Shown here piece by piece: positions 42,741 to 51,480 of a DNA stretch of 64,000 nt (its first letter is position 1; each line of letters starts with the position of its first letter). Made by a program: the position numbers and the translations under genes. The notes under the pieces are model-generated. The model was not told the origin of the DNA. It saw only the letters and a program-made list of their open reading frames with translations, and ran no database searches. Source of the DNA: Anaerococcus senegalensis JC48. Lineage in GTDB: Bacteria; Bacillota; Clostridia; Tissierellales; Peptoniphilaceae. The DNA lies in contig NZ_HE578907.1 of assembly GCF_000321005.1 (NCBI RefSeq), positions 241,708-305,707 on the forward strand, in the 5' to 3' direction.

Positions 42741-44720
42741 ATGGATCTTTTAGATCTTAAGGGTTTAGGAAAAAAGAAAAAAGAATATCTAGAAAAGCTA
42801 TCAATTTATAAGGTAGAAGACTTATATAATTATTACCCTAGAGAATATGAGGATAGGTCAAAAAAATTTGATTTATCCCAAACTCTTGATGGGAATAAAC
42901 ATTATTTTGAGTGGAAAATTGAATCGAAAGTCTACACAAATTATAGTAATAAGTTTTCGATTTCATATCTTTATGCTAGTGAAAATGATAAAAGAATAAA
43001 GATAGTTTTTTTTAATGACAAATTTTCACCAAGAAAACTTAAATTAGGTAATACTTATAAGTTTTTTACAAAAGTTATTAGGAGTGGTTATGAGTATGAA
43101 TGTCATAATCCAGAATTTGGTGATATTAACAATGATAGAATTGGTAACATTGTTCCAATATATCCACTTACAAAATCTATTACTAATAAGAATTTATCAG
43201 AATTTATTGAACAAGCCTTGAATTTTTTTGATAAAGATGAAATATTACTTGATTATGATATAAGTAAAAAATTTAATTTTTCTGATAAACTTTCTAATTT
43301 AAGAGAAATTCATTTTCCAACTAGTCTTGAGAGTTTGAAAAAAGCAAAGTCAGAGATTAAGATTGTTGATTTTTTAAAAGAGCTGATTTTTATCTATGCT
43401 ATGCAAAAGGAAAATTCATATCAAGACTTAAAACTAAAATATGATTTGGATAAAATTTTAGATAGTTTAGATTTTGAGCTTACCAAAAGTCAATACAATT
43501 CTCTTACTGAAATTTTAAATGATTGTACTAGTTCAAGTATTATGAACAGACTTTTGTGTGGAGACGTAGGTAGTGGAAAAACAATTGTAGCTATTACTTC
43601 TATGATTATTTTCTCTCTTAATTCCTACCAAACTTGTATGATGGTTCCAACTGAAGTTTTAGCAATTCAACAATATGAAAAAAATAAAAACTTAATTGAA
43701 AGTTTTGGTTTGAAGGTTGAATTATTAACTTCTTCTACAAAAAATAAAGATCTTGTTAAAGAAAAGATTAAAAATGGTCAAATTGATATTGTAATGGGAA
43801 CACATGCATTGATAGTTGAAGATGTAGAATTTAAAAATTTGAAATTGATAGTTGCTGATGAACAACATAGGTTTGGTGTTAGACAAAGACAAGCTTTATA
43901 TGAAAAAGGTAATAAGGCAAATTATCTTACAATGACAGCAACTCCTATCCCTAGAACATTATTTTTGAAAATGAAAAATTTATTAAGTTTATCACAAATT
44001 ACAGAATTACCAAAAGGTAGGGGTCAAGTTATTACTGAACTTGTACTTTTATCAATGGAAGATACTCTAATTTCTAAGATAAAAAAATTTATAGATGATG
44101 GAAGACAGGTTTATGTTGTAAGTGACTCCATAGACAGCGATGACGATAATTCTGTTGAAAACTTGTTTAAACGATATAAAAAGAAGTTTAAAAATATAAG
44201 AATAGAAAAGCTTCATGGAAAACTCAAACCAGAAGAAAAAGAAAAAATTTTAAAAGAATTTTCTGAAGGAATAATTCATATTTTAATCTCTACAACTGTA
44301 ATTGAAGTAGGTATAGATGTTTCTAATGCGAATTGCATGGTGATTTATAATGCTAGTAATTTTGGTCTATCCTCTCTTCATCAATTAAGGGGTAGAATTG
44401 GAAGAGGAGCCCATAAATCTTTTTGCTATTTAGTAAGTAAAAAGGTTGATGAAAGAAGCAAATTAAATATTATAAAAAATTCTAATGACGGATTTGAAAT
44501 TGCTAAAAAAGATTTGAAATTAAGAGGTGGGGGTAAGATTTTATCTACGATTCAACATGGAAGAAATCTAGATGAAATTAATTATTTTAATTTGAAAGAA
44601 GAAGAAATTAATCTTTGTTTTAAAATTTTTGCCTACCTTAAAGAAACAAATTTTGAAGGTGTTAATTTTTCCTATTTGGAAAGATATTTTAATATAGATA
44701 AAAGGATAGTGCTTAACTAA
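42741..44720 (+). CDS. recG: ATP-dependent DNA helicase RecG
   Basis: A 659-residue branch-migration helicase that rescues stalled forks. The N-terminal wedge/OB domain begins GLGKKKKEYLEKL; helicase motifs are GDVGSGKT (I), VADEQHRFGVRQR (II, DEQH), TATPIPRT (III), and RGRIGRG (VI), followed by the TRG-like C-terminal region. It is about 30 residues shorter than the norm. The stop overlaps the rsmD start (TAATG). Confidence 0.96.
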   Translation: MDLLDLKGLGKKKKEYLEKLSIYKVEDLYNYYPREYEDRSKKFDLSQTLDGNKHYFEWKIESKVYTNYSNKFSISYLYASENDKRIKIVFFNDKFSPRKLKLGNTYKFFTKVIRSGYEYECHNPEFGDINNDRIGNIVPIYPLTKSITNKNLSEFIEQALNFFDKDEILLDYDISKKFNFSDKLSNLREIHFPTSLESLKKAKSEIKIVDFLKELIFIYAMQKENSYQDLKLKYDLDKILDSLDFELTKSQYNSLTEILNDCTSSSIMNRLLCGDVGSGKTIVAITSMIIFSLNSYQTCMMVPTEVLAIQQYEKNKNLIESFGLKVELLTSSTKNKDLVKEKIKNGQIDIVMGTHALIVEDVEFKNLKLIVADEQHRFGVRQRQALYEKGNKANYLTMTATPIPRTLFLKMKNLLSLSQITELPKGRGQVITELVLLSMEDTLISKIKKFIDDGRQVYVVSDSIDSDDDNSVENLFKRYKKKFKNIRIEKLHGKLKPEEKEKILKEFSEGIIHILISTTVIEVGIDVSNANCMVIYNASNFGLSSLHQLRGRIGRGAHKSFCYLVSKKVDERSKLNIIKNSNDGFEIAKKDLKLRGGGKILSTIQHGRNLDEINYFNLKEEEINLCFKIFAYLKETNFEGVNFSYLERYFNIDKRIVLN

Positions 44721-45244
44721 TGAGAGTAGTTGCAGGAAAGTATAAAGGATTTAATTTAAAATCTCCAAAAGCAAATAATTCAAGACCTACTGATAATAAG
44801 GTAAAAGAGGCAGTTTTAGCGATGCTATATCCTTACAAAAGTAATTTTACTGCCCTAGATTTGTTTGCCTGTACAGGACAAATGGGGATAGAATTTTTAT
44901 CTCATGGTGCCAAAGAAGTTGTTTTTGGAGAACTTAATAATTCTAATTATAAGATATTAAAAGAAAATTTAAGAAAAATTGATTGTAAAAATGCATATGC
45001 TATAAGGGGAGATTTTAGAAAAGTTTTAGAAGTACTACATAATCAAAATAAAAGTTTTGATTACATATATTTAGATCCTCCTTATAAAGAAGATTATTTA
45101 AAAATTAGTATGGAGACTTTATTAGACTATCATTTATTAAATAATAATGGTATAATAATAAGCGAATCAGATAGGAATATCGATTTTTCTCATATGGAAA
45201 ATTTACAATTGATAAAAGAAAAAAATATGGAAGGAAAATCGTAA
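44720..45244 (+). CDS. rsmD: 16S rRNA (guanine966-N2)-methyltransferase RsmD
   Basis: A 174-residue SAM-dependent methyltransferase. It opens MRVVAGKYKG with RPTDNKVKEAVL, the SAM motif LDLFACTGQMGIEFLSHGA, and the catalytic DPPY in YLDPPYKEDYL. These are the RsmD signatures. It is coupled to recG and followed by coaD after 12 nt, an order common in Firmicutes. Confidence 0.95.
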   Translation: MRVVAGKYKGFNLKSPKANNSRPTDNKVKEAVLAMLYPYKSNFTALDLFACTGQMGIEFLSHGAKEVVFGELNNSNYKILKENLRKIDCKNAYAIRGDFRKVLEVLHNQNKSFDYIYLDPPYKEDYLKISMETLLDYHLLNNNGIIISESDRNIDFSHMENLQLIKEKNMEGKS

Positions 45245-45256
45245 AAGTTTATTGCT

Positions 45257-45763
45257 ATGAAAGTGATATATCCAGGTAGTTTCGATCCTATTACAATCGG
45301 ACATTTAGATATTATAAAAAGACTCGATCAAATGTTTGATGAGGTGGTCGTTGCTATATTAATAAATGAAACCAAGCACTCTCTTTTTTCAATTAAAGAG
45401 AGAAAACAATTAATAGAAGAAGAAATTGAAGAAAATAAACTGGAAAACGTAAAAGTAAAAACATTTGAAGGTTTATTAGTTGACTTTGCAAAAAAAGAAA
45501 ATTCTAAAACGATAGTTAGGGGAATAAGGGCAGTTACAGACTATGAGTATGAAATTAATATTGCTCAATTTAATAACAAGCTTTACCCTGGATTAGAAAC
45601 GATATTTTTGCTTTCTGACCCTAAATTTTCGTTTATAAGTTCAAGCGGAATAAGGGAGCTAGCTAGTTTTGGTGGAGATGTATCTAAATTTGTATCAAAA
45701 AATGTAAAGAAAGCTATATATGAAAAAAATAAACTAGGAGGAAAAAATAATGGCAGATATTAA
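45257..45763 (+). CDS. coaD: Phosphopantetheine adenylyltransferase
   Basis: A 168-residue enzyme of CoA synthesis that adds AMP to 4'-phosphopantetheine. PGSFDPITIGH (6-16) is the nucleotidyltransferase motif with the TxGH signature; RGIRAVTDYEYE and the ISSSGIRE motif complete the active site. It overlaps the following gene by 14 nt, whose ribosome site lies in the coaD end. No strong ribosome site precedes it, so it relies on upstream translation. Confidence 0.96.
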   Translation: MKVIYPGSFDPITIGHLDIIKRLDQMFDEVVVAILINETKHSLFSIKERKQLIEEEIEENKLENVKVKTFEGLLVDFAKKENSKTIVRGIRAVTDYEYEINIAQFNNKLYPGLETIFLLSDPKFSFISSSGIRELASFGGDVSKFVSKNVKKAIYEKNKLGGKNNGRY

Positions 45764-46232
45764 TGAACTTATTGATGAAATTGAAGATATAATGGACAAT
45801 GCTAGTTCAGTTCCATTTTCAAGAAAGGTTTCTGTTGATCCGGATGAAATTTTTGAAATTGTTAGGGATATGAGAGACTCATTGCCAACAGAAATTAAAA
45901 ATGCTCAATGGATTAATGAAGAAAAAGATAGAATTTTACAAGAGGCTGAAAATGAAGCTAGATCAAAAGTTGATAATGCAAATAATGAAATAAAAAATTT
46001 CAAAGAACAAGCTAAAAGTCAATATCAAAGAATGATTTCAGAACATCAAATAACAGCAGAAGCAAGACAAGAAGCTCAAAGAATTCTTGAAGACGCTAAT
46101 ATACAAGCAAATAAAATAAAACAACAATCATATCAATATGTCGATCAATTGTTCTCTAAATCTTGTGATAATTTCAATCAATTAGCTCAATCACTAGAAA
46201 AAAATAGAAAACATATTTTAAATCAAAAATAA
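45750..46232 (+). CDS. Coiled-coil protein, ATP-synthase-b-like
   Basis: A 160-residue acidic protein. Residues about 58-155 are a long uninterrupted helix (INEEKDRILQEAENEARSKV, IKNFKEQAKSQ, EARQEAQRILEDANIQ) that resembles the b subunit of ATP synthase or DivIVA-type coils without a membrane anchor. The N-terminal 50 residues are predicted folded (INELIDEIEDIM, DPDEIFEIVRDMRDSLP). Similar genes follow coaD in many Clostridia. Function unknown; a scaffold role in cell division or envelope is a guess. It starts within coaD behind AGGAGG. Confidence 0.75.
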   Translation: MADINELIDEIEDIMDNASSVPFSRKVSVDPDEIFEIVRDMRDSLPTEIKNAQWINEEKDRILQEAENEARSKVDNANNEIKNFKEQAKSQYQRMISEHQITAEARQEAQRILEDANIQANKIKQQSYQYVDQLFSKSCDNFNQLAQSLEKNRKHILNQK

Positions 46233-46243
46233 GATATAAAGTA

Positions 46244-46273
46244 AAAAATCCTCTTATAAATCAGAGGATTTTT
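46244..46273. terminator. Bidirectional terminator
   Basis: A perfect 11-bp stem AAAAATCCTCT/AGAGGATTTTT between convergent genes. Confidence 0.9.
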
Positions 46274-47432
46274 TTAGTACTATTTTTTGTGTGAAATCAC
46301 TATTTAGATTTCTATTAATCAATAAAGAATAGAGATTTGATGATCTAATCATTTGATCATATATGATTTTTTCATCATTTTTAATTTTGTCTTCATCTTT
46401 TTTTTGAATTATTACTGAAAGCTTTGTATTTTTTAAAAGTTTTGTAGACTTTTCATTAAAAGCAAGAACCTTAATGAAATTTATATCTATATCATTAAAA
46501 TCTATAGTGTTTTCTAATAAATAATTAATTATGAGTCTCTTTATTCTAGATTCAGTAAATCTATAACTACTTGCATTTTTAATAAAATTATTATAAGTAG
46601 AATTATTTATAGCAAGTTTTTTTAAATAATTGTCTAAACCTTCTTCATAGCATAATATTTTATTCATGTCTTTATTATCAATTAAGATTTTGTATCTAAA
46701 TAATTCATATATTTTTTCCATAGTTGGAAAAGATTTATATTCATTTTGAAATTTCATTATATTTTCATATGAACAAGGTGGAAGGTAAGATCTTAAATTT
46801 GTTTTACTTATATTATTTCTAATTGCAGTCGATGATGCGTAAGTATTATTATTTAAGCTTATATCCCTATTTAAAGATTTAATTCTTTTTATTGGAATGG
46901 CCTTAATATTGGAATTTATATTTTTCATTGCTCTAATATATTCCAAAGCTAGAATATTATTAGCTGAGAAAAAATTATCATTAATAGCGTAGGATTTGGA
47001 AGCCTCATAGGAAGCTTTTGAATAAGACATTCCTTTATTTAAAAGTTTTTTTATTTTTTCATTTATTAATTTATCATTATTCAAAATATTGTTAACAGAA
47101 TTTAAAAAATCATTCTTGCTAATATTTTCTATACCAAATGCCAGATAGTCTACCTCTAGTTTATCTAAAATTTCAATATTTTTTCTAGCAAATAAATTCG
47201 CAGCTTGTAATGTGACAAAAGAAGGCATTTCTATTATTAAATCTGCAGAAATAAGCGCAGAATTGGCCCTTTTATATTTATCTATTAAACTTGGCTCACC
47301 TCTTTGAACGAAATCACCACTCATTATAGAAATTATAATATCAGCATTTGAAATTTTTTTAGCTTTTTTTTGTATATAGTTGTGACCATTATGAAATGGA
47401 TTGTATTCCGATATAATTGCTAATTTTTTCAT
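46254..47432 (-). CDS. tmcAL: tRNA(Met) cytidine acetate ligase TmcAL (YlbM)
   Basis: A 392-residue enzyme that uses ATP and acetate to acetylate C34 of elongator tRNA-Met. The N-terminal nucleotidyltransferase-like domain has IISEYNPFHNGH (6-17, the HxGH motif) and IISIMSGDFVQRGEPSLIDKYKRA, here quoted only as SGDFVQRGEPSL; LIIEMPSFVTLQAANLFA follows. In Bacillus ylbM is near coaD (ylbI), as here, but this copy is on the opposite strand. It is monocistronic. Confidence 0.93.
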   Translation of the reverse strand: MKKLAIISEYNPFHNGHNYIQKKAKKISNADIIISIMSGDFVQRGEPSLIDKYKRANSALISADLIIEMPSFVTLQAANLFARKNIEILDKLEVDYLAFGIENISKNDFLNSVNNILNNDKLINEKIKKLLNKGMSYSKASYEASKSYAINDNFFSANNILALEYIRAMKNINSNIKAIPIKRIKSLNRDISLNNNTYASSTAIRNNISKTNLRSYLPPCSYENIMKFQNEYKSFPTMEKIYELFRYKILIDNKDMNKILCYEEGLDNYLKKLAINNSTYNNFIKNASSYRFTESRIKRLIINYLLENTIDFNDIDINFIKVLAFNEKSTKLLKNTKLSVIIQKKDEDKIKNDEKIIYDQMIRSSNLYSLLINRNLNSDFTQKIVLKKSSDL

Positions 47433-47533
47433 AATTACTCCTTAATATATTATAACAAATAAGATAATTGAGTGAAAAAATATTTTTGGTTTTTACATAT
47501 TTTTACATAATAATTTAAAAAATTATTTAATAG

Positions 47534-47542
47534 TGGTATAAT
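47534..47542 (+). promoter_or_regulatory. Extended -10 promoter of the efp operon
   Basis: TGG-TATAAT, 28 nt before the efp ATG; TAGGAGGA follows. This may drive the long gene block to 60 kb. Confidence 0.6.
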
Positions 47543-47570
47543 ATTAGAAAAAGACCGATTAGGAGGATGT

Positions 47571-48128
47571 ATGATATCAGCAAATGATTTAAGAAAAGGA
47601 ATTACTTTTGAATATGATGGAGATGTTTATCAAGTAATAGATTTCCAACATGTTAAACCAGGAAAGGGTGCAGCTTTTGTAAGGGCAAAAATTAAGTCTG
47701 TAATGCAAGGCGGAAATAAAGATGTAACTTTTAATCCAAATGAAAAATTTGAACAAGCAATTATTTCAACAAAAGAAATGCAATACTTATACAATGACGG
47801 ACAATTATATTATTTTATGGATCCAGAAACTTTTGAACAAATTCCTGTAGATAAGGATGCAGTTTCAGAAGCTATTCCTTATATTAAGGAAAATGATACT
47901 GCAACAATGAGATTTTATAAAGATAATCCTTTTTCAATTGAGGCGCCTAATTTTGTAGAGCTTGAAGTTGTAAAAACTGAACCCGCAATTAAAGGTGATA
48001 CAGCTACTAACGTAACAAAGCCTGCAGAAGTTGAAACAGGAGCAGTTATAAATGTACCAGTTTTTGTAAATGAAGGAGATGTTATAAAAATTGATACAAG
48101 AAAAGGGGAATATTTATCCAGAGTGTAA
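47571..48128 (+). CDS. efp: Elongation factor P
   Basis: A 185-residue translation factor that rescues ribosomes stalled at polyproline. Domain I has [20 protein letters not shown] and the tip loop PGKGAAFVR with Lys32 at the position modified in many bacteria; domains II and III follow ([39 protein letters not shown]). The Lys and its flanks resemble the Bacillus type (5-aminopentanolylated) more than the E. coli type; no EpmA is nearby. It is first in a long operon. Confidence 0.97.
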   Translation: MISANDLRKGITFEYDGDVYQVIDFQHVKPGKGAAFVRAKIKSVMQGGNKDVTFNPNEKFEQAIISTKEMQYLYNDGQLYYFMDPETFEQIPVDKDAVSEAIPYIKENDTATMRFYKDNPFSIEAPNFVELEVVKTEPAIKGDTATNVTKPAEVETGAVINVPVFVNEGDVIKIDTRKGEYLSRV

Positions 48129-48138
48129 AGGAGAAATA

Positions 48139-48453
48139 ATGGCAAGAGCATTTAAATATGGAAGTGTAAAAATTGCTAATGAAACCATAGAAGTTATAGC
48201 TAAACAAGCTTGTAATGAAATAAATGGTGTAATAGAATCAAAAACAAAATCAAGTAAAGAAGCTAAAAAGGATACTAAAGTTTCTATAGTTAATGGTTTT
48301 GTAATTATTGATTTGAATTTAGTTATTAGTGCTGACGTCAATGTTAGAAAAACAATAAAAAATGTACAAGAAAATGTTAAAAGACAAGTAGAAACTATGA
48401 CAGGCTTATCTGTAAAGAGAGTAAATGTCGAAGTAAATAGTTTAGTAATATAA
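48139..48453 (+). CDS. Asp23-family protein (YqhY type)
   Basis: A 104-residue Asp23 paralogue beginning MARAFKYGSVKIANETIEVI, with VSIVNGFVIIDLNLVIS and the C-terminal MTGLSVKRVNVEV. In Bacillus the paralogue YqhY lies in the same place before nusB and affects acetyl-CoA carboxylase regulation. The ATG at 48139 has an AAAGGAG site 7 nt upstream; an upstream in-frame ATG inside efp would add 16 residues not shared by the family. Confidence 0.9.
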   Translation: MARAFKYGSVKIANETIEVIAKQACNEINGVIESKTKSSKEAKKDTKVSIVNGFVIIDLNLVISADVNVRKTIKNVQENVKRQVETMTGLSVKRVNVEVNSLVI

Positions 48454-48842
48454 TGAACAGAGCAAATCAAAGAGACTGGGTCTTTAAATTAATATTTGAA
48501 AATCAAATAGAAAGTCCTAATGATATAAATCAAGCTATTATAGACCATGAATTGAATTTGAATAAAGACTCTTTTTTATACCAATCATTAAAATCTTATT
48601 TAGAAAATTATGAAAATATTGAAAAAACTATTGTAGATCAAATTGGTTCATCATCATTGAATAGACTTGCAAAAGTAGATAGATCAATATTGTTTTTGAG
48701 TGTTAATGAGATAAAATATTTAGATGTACCAGTAAGTGTTTCTATTAACGAAGCTGTAAATATATCAAAACAATATTCTACAAGCGATGGCTATAAGTTT
48801 ATTAATAGCGTTTTAGGAAAAATTGCAGAAAAGAGTAACTAA
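48453..48842 (+). CDS. nusB: Transcription antitermination factor NusB
   Basis: A 129-residue all-helical factor that, with NusE, binds boxA in rRNA leaders. The family ending is clear: LAKVDRSILFLSVNEIKYL, VPVSVSINEAVNISKQYS and KFINSVLGKIA. The start overlaps the Asp23 gene stop (TAATG). In Bacillus folD comes next; here xseA follows directly. Confidence 0.93.
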   Translation: MNRANQRDWVFKLIFENQIESPNDINQAIIDHELNLNKDSFLYQSLKSYLENYENIEKTIVDQIGSSSLNRLAKVDRSILFLSVNEIKYLDVPVSVSINEAVNISKQYSTSDGYKFINSVLGKIAEKSN

Positions 48843-50021
48843 TTGAAATCTTTGAGTGTTAAACAATTTAACCAATATATAAAGACTTCTTTTAAACTTG
48901 ATCCCTTATTTCAAAGTATAAGTATAAAAGGTGAAATAGCTAATTATAAAATTTCTCACAATCATATATATTTTTCATTAAAGGAAGAAGATGAAATTAT
49001 TGATTGTGTAATTTATTATTATGAAGATAAGGATTTGGGAGATTATAATAATGGAGACGAAGTTATTGTTGAAGGTAATTTAATATACAATAGCTTTATC
49101 TCCAAAATTTCTATTTCAGTAAATGAGATAAAAAGCAAAGGATTGTCTGAAGATTTTTTGAATTTTTTAAGATTAAAAGAAGATTTTTATAAAAGAGGTT
49201 ATTTTGATGACGAAAATAAAAAATCTATAGTAGCATATCCTAAAAATATTGGATTAATCACATCAGATAAGTCAGCTGCAATTGTTGATTTTATTTCAGT
49301 AATAAATAAGGAAATGTCTGATATAAATATTTATTTGTATCCAGTTAAGGTTCAAGGACAAAGTGCAAAAAATGAAATTATTAATGCAATAGAAATTTTA
49401 GATAAAAAATCTTTAGATGCCATAGTTATAACTAGAGGCGGAGGAAGTAAAGAAGATCTTAAAGTTTTTAATGATAAAGATATTGTAGAAAAAATATTTT
49501 CATCAAAATCTCCAATTATTTCAGCAATAGGACATAAAATTGATTTATCATTAGCAGATTTAGTAAGTGATTTGTCATTACAAACACCAACAGAAGCTGG
49601 AACTTATTTAGTAAGAAATTATAAGAAATTAAGGGATGATATAGATTTACTATATATAAATATTAAAAAGACTTTAGATAGAAATATTGAATTAAAAGAA
49701 ATAAAGCTTAATAATTTAAGAGAAAAGTTAGAATTTTATAATATTGAAAATTTGATAGAAAAAAAATCAAATGATTTAAATGCATTATTTGATAAGTTAA
49801 AAGAAGTTATGAATTATAATTTAAAGCAAAAAGAAAATGACATTTCTAATTTAAAATATAGGCTAGATTCAATAAATTCAATTTTAGAGATAAAAAAGAA
49901 AAGTATTTATATAAAAGATTTGGATGATAATTTTATTTTTTCAAAAAATACTCTAAAAAATAAGGATAAGGTAAAAATTGTATTTGGTGATGGAGAAGTG
50001 AAAGCTGAAATTTATGATTAA
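48843..50021 (+). CDS. xseA: Exodeoxyribonuclease VII large subunit
   Basis: A 392-residue nuclease subunit. The N-terminal OB fold has FKLDPLFQSISIKGEIAN; the catalytic domain has NIGLITSDKSAAIVDFI, ITRGGGSKEDL and SAIGHKIDLSLADLVSD; a coiled coil (about 255-345) follows. It starts with TTG immediately after the nusB stop; a weak GAAAAGAG site lies upstream. It is somewhat shorter than the norm (about 400-450). Partner XseB follows with an 8-nt overlap. Confidence 0.94.
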   Translation: MKSLSVKQFNQYIKTSFKLDPLFQSISIKGEIANYKISHNHIYFSLKEEDEIIDCVIYYYEDKDLGDYNNGDEVIVEGNLIYNSFISKISISVNEIKSKGLSEDFLNFLRLKEDFYKRGYFDDENKKSIVAYPKNIGLITSDKSAAIVDFISVINKEMSDINIYLYPVKVQGQSAKNEIINAIEILDKKSLDAIVITRGGGSKEDLKVFNDKDIVEKIFSSKSPIISAIGHKIDLSLADLVSDLSLQTPTEAGTYLVRNYKKLRDDIDLLYINIKKTLDRNIELKEIKLNNLREKLEFYNIENLIEKKSNDLNALFDKLKEVMNYNLKQKENDISNLKYRLDSINSILEIKKKSIYIKDLDDNFIFSKNTLKNKDKVKIVFGDGEVKAEIYD

Positions 50022-50199
50022 TGATACATTTGAAGAAAATTATAAAAAAATGGAATCTTTGTTGCATGATTTAGAAAATAACAAAGACAATATTGATAAA
50101 AGCCTTGAAATTTATAAAGAGGCAAAAGATATTTATGAAAAACTTAATAAAAAAATGAATGACTACAAAGCAAAGGTTGAAGTAATTAATAATGACTGA
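50014..50199 (+). CDS. xseB: Exodeoxyribonuclease VII small subunit
   Basis: A 61-residue helical partner of XseA. FEENYKKMESLLHDLEN and SLEIYKEAKDIYEKLNKKM are the two family helices. It begins inside the xseA end and overlaps ispA, so all three are translationally coupled. Confidence 0.93.
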   Translation: MINDTFEENYKKMESLLHDLENNKDNIDKSLEIYKEAKDIYEKLNKKMNDYKAKVEVINND

Positions 50200-51031
50200 G
50201 ATGAATAAAGAAGAATTTGAGAAAATTTTAAAAAACGACAAACTTATTATAGATAAAGCTTTTAAAGAAAAATTTATAGATGATAATCCTTTAAATGAAG
50301 CTTTATATTATGCTACGGATTCAGGAAAAAGAATTAGGCCAGTTATTTTTATAGAAACTTGTAAAATGCTTTTGAATGAAGACATTAATGAAGATATTAT
50401 TCAGGCTGCTTTGTCTTTAGAAATGATTCATGCTTATTCCTTAGTACATGATGATATGCCTTGTATGGACAATGATGATTATAGAAGAAATAAATTTACT
50501 GTCCACAAAAAATTTGGCGAAGATATTGCTATTTTAGTAGGGGATAGTCTTCTATCATATGCTTTTGAAAATCTTTTAGACTTGAGTATTAAAGACCAAC
50601 GTTTTCTTAAGCCTGCAAGATACTTAGCAAATGCATGTGGAAAAGATGGAATGATCAAAGGACAAGTTTTTGATATAAAAGCAAGTAAAAATGAAGATCT
50701 TCCATATATATTAGATGTTTATAAAAATAAAACATCTAGATTATTTATGTCAGCAATTATGATGGCGGGTTTGTATTCACAATTAGATGAAAAAAGTCTT
50801 AGAAAACTTGAAGACTATGCTTATTATTTAGGAATGGCATTTCAATTACAAGATGATATTTTGGACAAATATGATGAGAAAGAATTAAATATTTTATCTT
50901 GTCTTTCTATGGAAGATTCAAAAAAATTATTACTGGACTTTAATAAAAAAGCTAAAGAAAATATTAAAGATTTTAACAACAATGATTTTCATATATATTT
51001 AATTGATTATTTAACAGAGAGGATCAAATGA
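50192..51031 (+). CDS. ispA: Polyprenyl (farnesyl) diphosphate synthase
   Basis: A 279-residue trans-prenyltransferase that makes farnesyl or geranyl diphosphate for cell-wall lipid carriers. GKRIRPV, the first Asp-rich motif DDMPCMDND, GDSLLSYAFE, and the second motif FQLQDDILDKYDE (DDILD) are present. ATG at 50192 overlaps xseB; ATG at 50201 is also possible. In Bacillus dxs and tlyA-like yqxC follow; both are missing here and argR comes next. Confidence 0.94.
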   Translation: MTEMNKEEFEKILKNDKLIIDKAFKEKFIDDNPLNEALYYATDSGKRIRPVIFIETCKMLLNEDINEDIIQAALSLEMIHAYSLVHDDMPCMDNDDYRRNKFTVHKKFGEDIAILVGDSLLSYAFENLLDLSIKDQRFLKPARYLANACGKDGMIKGQVFDIKASKNEDLPYILDVYKNKTSRLFMSAIMMAGLYSQLDEKSLRKLEDYAYYLGMAFQLQDDILDKYDEKELNILSCLSMEDSKKLLLDFNKKAKENIKDFNNNDFHIYLIDYLTERIK

Positions 51032-51480
51032 AAAAGTATACTAGACAAAGACTTATTTTAGATATAATTCAAAATAATGAGGTTAAAACTCAAAGTCAAC
51101 TTTCAAGATTATTAAGAGATCAAGGAGTTGATGCAACTCAAGCTACAATTTCTAGAGATATAAAAGAACTTAGAATTTCAAAAGTTCAAACTGATGATTA
51201 TGAATATAAATATACTGTAATAGATACTGTATACGATTCATTAAATGAAAGAATGGAAAAAATATTTAAAGAATCGGTACTTTCAGTAGAAAGATCATAT
51301 CAATTAGTTGTAATAAAAACTATATCATATACAGCTACTGTTTGTGGACTATTTATAACAAATGCAAAACTTGAAAATATAGGTGGAATAGTTACAGGTC
51401 TTGATACTATATTTATTACACCTAAAAATATTGATGATATAGATGACTTAATTGAAACTTTAAGAAGTATGGTGAAGTAA
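51028..51480 (+). CDS. argR: Arginine repressor ArgR/AhrC
   Basis: A 150-residue regulator. The N-terminal winged helix has RQRLILDIIQNNEVKTQSQL and ATQATISRDIKELRI; the C-terminal oligomerisation domain has the arginine-binding region FITNAKLENIGGIVTGLDTIFI with GxxxGxDTI-like motif. It overlaps ispA by 4 nt (ATGA) and abuts recN. This position before recN is typical of Firmicutes; no arginine genes are in the window. Confidence 0.95.
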   Translation: MKKYTRQRLILDIIQNNEVKTQSQLSRLLRDQGVDATQATISRDIKELRISKVQTDDYEYKYTVIDTVYDSLNERMEKIFKESVLSVERSYQLVVIKTISYTATVCGLFITNAKLENIGGIVTGLDTIFITPKNIDDIDDLIETLRSMVK

